The notes beneath the pieces were generated by a model. The model searched no databases. It was given only the letters and a program-made list of their open reading frames with translations, and was not told the origin of the DNA. Both the position numbers and the translations under genes were made by a program. This document shows, in pieces, positions 56,740-64,000 of a stretch of DNA of 64,000 nt; the stretch's first letter is position 1; each line of letters begins with the position of its first letter. Origin of the DNA: Jacaranda mimosifolia. Its lineage: Eukaryota > Streptophyta > Magnoliopsida > Lamiales > Bignoniaceae. The stretch spans positions 29,858,391 to 29,922,390 of the forward strand of contig CM032126.1 of assembly GCA_018894105.1 (NCBI GenBank), read 5' to 3'.

Positions 56740-58060
56740 TTTTGTTGTGCTTTAATCCAATCTACTCAAGCATCCTTCCTGGTGTTCGATGAGCCAAAAC
56801 CAAAAGCCAGGGCGACCGAAGGATAATGCTTCTTAAAAGTAATGGATGCGACTAAATGCTTCCCCATCTGGATAGATCTCATCATGAGATACAACAAGAA
56901 AAACATCTTGCTCTAATGTCCCAGTGAAGCTAGACAGTTGAAAATGAAGGCTTCCAAGTACCTACTCATTGATGAAGACCTATATAAGAGGGGATTTTCA
57001 CTCCCATTCTTGAAATGCCTCTCAGAGTGAATTTCATGCTTAGGGAAATACACAAAAGGTAATTGTGAAAACCATTCCAAGGGAAAGGCCTTAGCAGCAA
57101 AGGGCCAAAGGCACTCACATAAGATTTTTTCTAACCTACCATGGTGAAAGATGCACAACAACTAGTAACATTTGTAGTACTTGTTAGGAGCACGAGAATC
57201 TCATACATTAGCCCAGCATCTCACTTTAGACTTTAGGCAGTCCATGCCCTTTTGCCAGTAAGGTTAGACATCGTGGGGCTTTTTCCTATAGTTTTGGATA
57301 ACTTAGATTCCTGATAATGGTTGTATACTATTTCTCTAAGTAGGTGGGGGCAAAGCCACTAGCGGCAATAAGAAAAAGGAAGCCATGACTTTACTTTGGA
57401 GAACGGGATGCCTAGCCCAGTTGTGCCCAACAATGGTACCCAGTTCTTCCAATTGAAACTCAAAAATTAGTACATAAAGAGCTTGTTATTAAACAGTTCT
57501 TCACCTCAATAGTGAATCCCTGGGGAAATGGCCAAACAGAAGTCACCAGTCATACCATCCTCTAATACTCAAGAACTAGGCTCCATAATGCTAAAGGTTT
57601 ATGGGTAGACGAACTCCATCTATACTATAGGCCTATCCCACCACACACAAGACCTCTACTAATGAGAGACCTCTCAGCTTAGTGTATGGGACTGAAGCAG
57701 TTATCTCGGCAGAGATAGGCCAAGTAAGCTAAAGGGTAAAGAGTCCTAAAATGCAAAAGGGCTACAAATGAAACCTTGATTTAGTGCATGAACTTAGAGA
57801 GAAAGCCCATGTCCATGAACAAACATATAACAGTATAATGGTGAAGGCACATAATATTAAGTTGCAGCTATAAAGTTTCAAGTTGGTAACCAGATATCGA
57901 AGAGAGCAAAATCTTCAGAAAAATAAATAAGCTTGACATTAATTGGGAATGCCCTTACATGATTAAAAGATTGTGAACATGGAAGCCTATAAGTTAACGA
58001 TGCTTAGATTGGCAGAGTTTACCAAGAACTTGGAACGTGGCAAACTTAAAAATATTTTAC
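56740..58060 (+). pseudogene. Tat-type gypsy integrase remnant
   Basis: On the plus strand a zinc-binding N-terminal part is suggested by ARQLKMKASKYLLIDEDLYK (about 56925-56985) and CENHSKGKALAAKGQ (about 57063-57108). Core remnants include DIVGPFP-like sequence near 57269 and PWGNGQTEVTSHTIL (about 57519-57563), which holds the catalytic glutamate of the DDE triad. LVYGTEAVISAEIGQ (about 57681-57725) and LGTWQT near 58030, the end of the domain, follow. Numerous stops and shifts are present. It would insert retroelement DNA; here it is a fossil. Its orientation is opposite to the Tat element at 44472-49990, so it is a separate insertion. Confidence 0.8.
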
Positions 58061-58870
58061 ACCAGAGTCTTTCTTATTAGTAGTAGTTTCCTTTTTCTTT
58101 AATAGTTAGTTGCTTTTGATTTATTGTAATTCCATTGCATTTGAGATCGTTGGCACTATGCCAAGGTTTGCCCCATAAGCAAAAGAATTATTATTTTATG
58201 TCCCCATGATTTCAATATTATTTCCCTACACATAAGTGTCTAGCTTACAAATTTTATATTGACTGTCTCAACTATGTCAACAAGCCACACCAACCCCATA
58301 AAAACCATAAGACCATAAAGGCTGCCCATTGGTAGCCCTAGGTTACCGTCAGGGCAAAGTTTGGTTTGAGACTTCAGAAAGTCATTGAAACTAAAGGTAA
58401 AGGCAACCTAGAGGTTGTTCGTTACTAGCCATGGCCACAACATAAAAACATCTTACATAAGATTCCAAGAGGGGACAGAGACATATATAACTCGTCACAA
58501 AACTAGAGGCAGAATCATTTAACCCTAACAATAAATATAAAATAAGGTATTTTGCAAGAACCCTAGAAATACGATTCAACACTTGGTGGGCAAAACTCGT
58601 GCTGTGGTTAGTAAAAAAGACAACATAGACAATTATGATCAAATAATTACGCATAGAACATGTCGCACTAAATATATTTAACTTGGTCAAACAAAAAGTA
58701 AGTTCACAGGAAGGGAAAAACATACAAAACCACATGGTTTAAGCAAAAATCAACAAGGGAAGCAACATCTTCCAACTAATAGCTAGCTTAAAAAAAAAAA
58801 AAGAGCACCAGTAAAGAACAATGAAAGAAAACAAAAATGCTAAAAAGCAAGAAAGAATTATGCCTTCGAA
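58061..58870. other. Spacer between integrase and antisense region
   Basis: No gene is recognised. The 114-codon minus-strand ORF at 58391-58735 has no family features. It may be the untranslated spacer of the Tat-type element. Confidence 0.35.
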
Positions 58871-61027
58871 AGGGATTCATCAATCATGATGCTAGGCCAC
58901 CTTTGAGCACATCCTTTATGCTCGTAGGGCCTACATCTAGGAGCATGTTGGTAGGAATCTTTGAACTAAGCAACACTAAATCCTTCAAGGGATGTTGCAT
59001 GGTGCTCCGAAGGACACGCTTATAATACCAAATCATCTGCTCATAAATCACACAGAATTCATCCAACATAATTCTATCAAAAGTGTCAAATTCTCAGAAC
59101 TCCTTCATGCCTTCTCTCCTTTTCAATGCAAGGATAATCTTTCCAATAGAAGACTTGAGGAACTTCTTTTCATTATTGACTTCTTGATGGAACTAATGTT
59201 TCCACTGATCCTTATTTTTCAACACTCTTCCATTCTCCTTCTTGAGCTTCTCAGGCTGACTGATTGTCGTTCAAGCTTTGCTTTTAATTTTGAAATCTAT
59301 GTAGTCATTTTTTCCATTAGCTATCCAATCGAGCAATTATGTTTAAACGTTGATAGAAAAGCAACAAAAAATATTAACAAGTTCTATCTAGCAAGCAATA
59401 TAAGTGCAAAGAACATAAATGACAAACATAAATAATACATGACACACTCGAGCATGATCACCACCAGCAAGCTTCCCAAGCTGCATAACATAATAGACTC
59501 TAGCTTGTTCTGATAATCTTTATTCATTAAACCATTCAGATTGCCATAGTATAGGAGGTCTCATAAATATCCCACTGAGAATTTATTCCAAGGTCCTCTT
59601 CGACTCATAAGCAAATAAGCCCTTCATGCGGCCAAAATAGTGAGTGCCTAGGGACAAAGATAACTCATGAGCCCATTTCCCTAGAGGGATAACAATCTCT
59701 GGCTCACATTTCCTGTTTATGGTCAATCGAGCTACAAATGTAGAATGAGGTGGTGCAAGATCCCTATGAGGTCTTTGTGGTGAATCCTTAACGGCATGCT
59801 AGCGAAGTCAAATGTGTTCTCCAAGACATCCCATACTAGCTCAAACTACCTCACGTGAACCTTATCTCTTCGATTGCACAGAAGATTAAGTCAATCTTCT
59901 TTCTTGCTATGGAATAAATACGAAAGAATATGATATGAAGACTAAATAAGAAAATCGCATGCGTTAGTAAAAAAAAGAGAAGCAATAATGAAAATACTTG
60001 AGCACCATGTGAAAATAGATAAGATACATAGAAAAACATAGTAAACAACCCGAGGACCTAAACTATTCCTATAGGTAAAGGTGTATAATAGTGGGAAAGC
60101 TTCTCCACGAAGTCAAAAAAAATCCAACCATCATCCCTAATGTAGAAAAATCTCTTTTCCTAGGACCCCAAAAGATGAACTTTGCCAAGGAACCTACAAC
60201 CCAACCTAGGAAAAAAGGAGAAAAGGGCTATCAAGGAATGTGCCTGATCAATAAGAGGTAATAAAAACTATCAATACTAATAGGGAGTTCTAGCTTTAAG
60301 AGGATCCCCAAATCAGCTAAATACATTAAGGAGTTTGGAGAAACTAAACTTATGCATAACCCATAAATATCAATCACATCAAATAACAAATGGTCCAAAG
60401 GGATCATAAAACCACTACTGAAATAACTAGTAGAAACATAAAATACCCTTCAAGGGGTGAAACCATACGCTTCCCTTGAAAAAGAAGTCTAAATTTATGC
60501 CCCTCAGGCAAATCTATTCTTCGCAAATCTATTCTTCCACATAATAGTTGGAGCTCCTCAAAAGTTGCAAAAATTCAAAACACTATATCTTCCGAAGTTG
60601 CTCTTTAGAAACATGCGCGCCGCTAGACTTACCACTCATTGTTTGGCAAATAGCCTCCTTGAAGTTCCCTCAAAACACTCTCCATCACTCTCTAACCCTA
60701 ACATAGACGACTTTGATGCCAACATAAAAGATTCAGGACTTGACTTAGGCTCAAACTCTGATCCTGACTCTGACTTAAAAACCTAAACATGAACAGATGT
60801 TCGCACGCTCCGCCTTCAACAAGAGTTGGACATCGGACAAGCAAAAGACAATATTCAGTCACAATGGTCGACCATACTTGCAACAAATATGTAGGCGCCA
60901 TGGCCGAGCCTAGGGTAGCCGTGCACCACCCATTATCTTCCTCGATGGCCCGACATGATGCTCTCTCCTTCTGTGATTTTCTTCCTCCCTGCAAATTCCT
61001 TGTGTAATTAACTGTCATTCCCCACAT
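58871..61027 (-). pseudogene. Possible antisense extra ORF of a Tat element (gag-like Transposase_28-type)
   Basis: Several minus-strand frames each carry protein-like stretches. One is MIPLDHLLFDVIDIYGL followed by a SPNSLMYLADLGILLKL stretch (about 60410-60310), resembling the FPL..F...VL...GL...QL.PN pattern of 'putative gypsy type transposon' domains. Another is MLDEFCVIYEQMIWYY at about 59069-59020. They are antisense to the upstream Tat integrase. Tat retrotransposons are known to carry extra ORFs, some antisense, between pol and the 3' LTR, which this position would fit. It is too degraded for a firm assignment. Confidence 0.4.
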
Positions 61028-62425
61028 TGTGTTAGTTCTTGGGGTAAGATCTATTTACGTTACTGTTCCTCCCTAAGATATAGAAAAAGGAAATTTTAAA
61101 AAGACGAAAAGGGAAAGAAGAAGGAGGAGGTGGAGGAGAGAAAGAGATTGATACTTATCTTTGCATTCCATCAAGTCCAACTTCTGTGATAAACAAAGCA
61201 AGGCGCAAATGTCCCTTTTGGGAATTAATACAAGCACCCAACCAGACCCGCCAATAATTGGTAATTGATATAATGATAGAATTTATCTTAATATTGAAAT
61301 TGTGTTTAAAAAGTTATTAATGTAAGAACTGACAATGAATAACTAAATAAAAAATAAATAATAAAAGGAGGGCTATATGATATGACAAAAATATGATTAA
61401 AGAGGATAGTGATAAATTTATTATTAATAAAGTGCATTTTAATGAAATAGAGGCTTGGACCTAAAATCCTAATTCAAAGCCTATATATATTCTCAAAGCT
61501 AACTAAAGGGAGACATCTAATCACTTTTTCACTCGAGTAATCTCCCAAGGCAAGCGCATAGATACCTATATCTTTCATTCTCTAATGCGAAAACTTAAGG
61601 AGACACTTGAGGCAACAATGATCTTATATCACCATGTCACTTGTTTTATTTAGATATCACGTAACTACAAAAATCTTTACCTCAATCAATAAAAGAGGGA
61701 AAATATAATTAAATGATAGCAACATCAACATTTGGGGAAAAAATTACAATCCTGTAAAATAATTTGTGAAATTTAAAAATTGTATTAAAAAGATTGTGTC
61801 AAATTTAATGAATATTTAAAAGTCTTAGAATGTTCCTCATTGTGGATTGGTCAGTTGATTTTTTCTTTTTTTCTTTTTTCTTTTACATACACACACTAAT
61901 TATATAAGGGCAATATCACTAAATTAATTAGCTACCCAATTGTGTGAGTTAGTTTATTAATTGATATTTATAACTATATTAAATCTAAATTATTTTTAAA
62001 AATTGCTGATAATTTCATGCAATTATAAGAAAACTAACTTTTCAATCTTTAACATTTTTTTTGCACTTATCATATATAGCTATCATCGTTTATTAGTTTG
62101 AATTATTAGAGATACTCACTATTTCCTTTTCTATATTTTAAGTAGTAGAAAACTACTTTTTAATCACATCATGAAAGAATATTTGAAAACTCAAAATTCA
62201 AAAATTAATGTAACCAGAAGATAAATATAATAATATTGATACTGCTAAGAAATAGAATTAGGATCCTCTTTGAAATTCAGCAAAATTAAGAGAATTTTTG
62301 CTCTAGAACGAGTTTGCATAAATTCAGAGTTCCAAATTTCTGTACAAGTGATTTTTCGTGTCCCTCTTGATTTTGAAAATTGGTATTTATAGTGATAGTG
62401 AGTTTGGTGGACTTCAACCCACTAA
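61028..62425. other. Intergenic / possible LTR remnant
   Basis: Bases 61480-61600 (CCTATATATATTCTC, then AGGGAGACATCTAATC and TCTCCCAAGGC) resemble the TATA and leader part of a gypsy LTR and would fit the end of the preceding Tat element. No partner repeat is found. The rest is AT-rich. Confidence 0.3.
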
Positions 62426-62908
62426 TGGCTCGTTTGTTTTCATTTTCAAACCCCATTTTCATTTTCTCCTCAAAATGAAAATAAAAAAACTATCAACTTT
62501 TACACCATTTTTTCATACATTTTCATTCTCAAAACATTAGTTTTTACATTCTCTATCCATTTTCATACCTTTTTTAACCCCTATTATTACATATCTCTAC
62601 TTTTTACATTTCCGATACTTCTCAAACAACATTTACCACAAAAATATTATAAATTCAAATTATAATATTATTTTTTCAAATAATTACGCATCACATCATC
62701 AATTCAAATTTAAAAACTTTCTTCCTTTTAATACAAAAAACACCCAACATCCAAATATATTTCATTTTCACAACTATATAAACCTATAATTTTAAACAAC
62801 ACATCCAAACACAACTCATTTTCAAAAACACATTTTCTAACTAACTTTTTACCATGCATTTTCACTAGACAATGAAAATGGCTCCGGAAAATGAAACCAA
62901 ACGGGCCG
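62426..62908. mobile_element. Tourist-like MITE, about 483 bp
   Basis: The left end GGCTCGTTTGTTTTCATTTTC-type sequence (62427 on) and the reverse complement of the right end GGCCCGTTTGGTTTCATTTT agree at all but two of about 21 positions. TAA lies at 62423-62425 and again at 62909-62911, as for PIF/Harbinger targets. The interior repeats TTTTCATTTTC and TTTTCA-rich motifs. The 60-codon ORF inside is not real. Confidence 0.78.
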
Positions 62909-64000
62909 TAAGTTTTGGGTGCCCATCTTAGTATGCTTAATTAATTGGACTCCCTACCCTTTTACTTTACTTGTTATTTATTTAATTGTATTCTTTTATT
63001 TAATTTTTACTTTTTTACTTTTACAGTCTTAATTTATCATATCAAATATACAAATATAGCAAGATTAGAATTTAAACAAATATAACTTTTAAATTAGTTT
63101 ATTTAAACAAAAAATTTGAATTTTTAAATAAAAACAAATTACTCTACATTTAGTTGAACTTAAGAAAAAAAATAAATTATCTTATTTACGTGACAAAATA
63201 AAACTCAATAAGACTTTTCATATATACATATATGGAACACTTATTTAAGTGACTCAATATTTTTGTTGGATTATAAATAAATCAGACAATATTTTATACA
63301 CCATAACTAAATAGGCAATAATTAGGTGACAAACATACCAAGGTAGGTTGCCTAAAATACCCTTATTTTCTTTTTAAATCTTTATATTTGTATAAAATAA
63401 CTATCAAGTTGCTACTACCCCAACTAATAGTCCCATGAAGATTATGCATGGTTATATATATTTTTATATCTTTGCAACTTTTTTTTCTTTCTCTTCATAG
63501 TTATAGCTTTTTCATGCAAGTATGATTTCTCTCATCTAATATTTTTACTATTATCAACAATTTTTTTCAAAGCCATACGAATGAGTTTTTCTCCTAATTA
63601 ATTGATTTTTTATTGTAATAATTATTTTTTAAGTTATTTGATTTTTAAAGTTGTATATGATTAATTTTCACTTTTATTTAATGCACACGCATTAAATGTA
63701 CACTTTCTGCTAGATTAGCAGTAGTAATAAATACACAAAATACACAATAAATACATAAAATTTCCATTACTGCAAGGGTAGAGTTGGCATTACTCATTAC
63801 TATCACTGACCAACTTCAAATAGAATAACATTAACAAATTCTATATTATATGTATATAACGTATACATACACGTCCATGTGCCTACATATACACATACAC
63901 GTCTACATACATCTTAGCCTCTCAATGTACTTCAATATCTTCCCAGGCAATGTACTATAGAAATAACTCCACAACAATTATAATAATAAGTAAATAAATA
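62909..64000. other. AT-rich intergenic DNA to the window end
   Basis: No gene or structured repeat is recognised. ATACACGT and TACATA low complexity occurs near 63840-63910. Confidence 0.4.

Noticed and set aside
1..64000. A novel multi-gene defence or metabolic system
   Set aside because: No set of co-oriented intact genes exists in the window; nearly all coding traces are broken transposon, viral or host-gene fragments.

Overview
This window is nuclear DNA of a flowering plant. It is AT-rich, has spliceosomal introns, and carries plant-type transposons, an endogenous plant pararetrovirus, a plastid-derived insert, and remnants of plant gene families (serine carboxypeptidase-like, FAR1-related, omega-3 desaturase). 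The species cannot be told from the sequence alone. I see no rRNA gene, canonical tRNA gene, CRISPR array or prokaryotic operon. Almost everything recognisable is a mobile element or a broken gene; the only uninterrupted unassigned ORF with homology support is a 110-codon reading frame at 35617-35949.

Layout. 1-2806: a serine carboxypeptidase-like (SCPL) gene on the minus strand, split in its first exon by a 1.2-kb CACTA element with its 3-bp target duplication; a Tourist-like MITE lies just upstream. 4386-7572: a FAR1-related/MULE transposase pseudogene with several introns. 8926-10047: a minus-strand 'putative plant transposon protein' pseudogene. 11635-18110: a full-length Ty1/copia retrotransposon with 919/920-bp LTRs that differ by about 1.2 %, with target duplication GAAAG and three coding lesions. 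18116-23300: AT-rich DNA with small MITE-like elements and old direct duplications. 23300-23660: a degraded zf-GRF gene. 23802-29795: two defective caulimovirid genomes integrated head to tail on the minus strand.

29796-37100: a segmental cluster of a small acidic-protein gene family (promoter, coding and 3' modules repeated). It is interrupted at 32617-33795 by a TIR transposon carrying a captured, intron-containing piece of an omega-3 fatty acid desaturase gene. 37442-44471: a Ty3/gypsy element with 3.1-kb LTRs, a degenerate gag, most of pol deleted and a truncated 3' LTR; its LTR holds a 140-bp higher-order tandem repeat. 44472-49990: a truncated minus-strand Tat-type gypsy element whose gag is split by a plastid ycf1 insert (NUPT, about 48100-49060). 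50000-55690: AT-rich DNA with a 2 x 119-bp tandem duplication and two long G tracts. 55690-61030: a minus-strand copia RT/RNase H fragment, then a plus-strand Tat integrase followed by an antisense gag-like region that fits the antisense extra ORF of Tat elements. 62426-62908: another Tourist-like MITE.

The parts do not work together as a pathway. The window is a nested-transposon graveyard recording successive insertions. The most informative events are the desaturase capture, the pararetroviral tandem array, the SCPL gene killed by CACTA insertion, the plastid insert inside a retrotransposon and the tandem acidic-protein family. I found no convincing undescribed system; the acidic-protein family is the least explained item.
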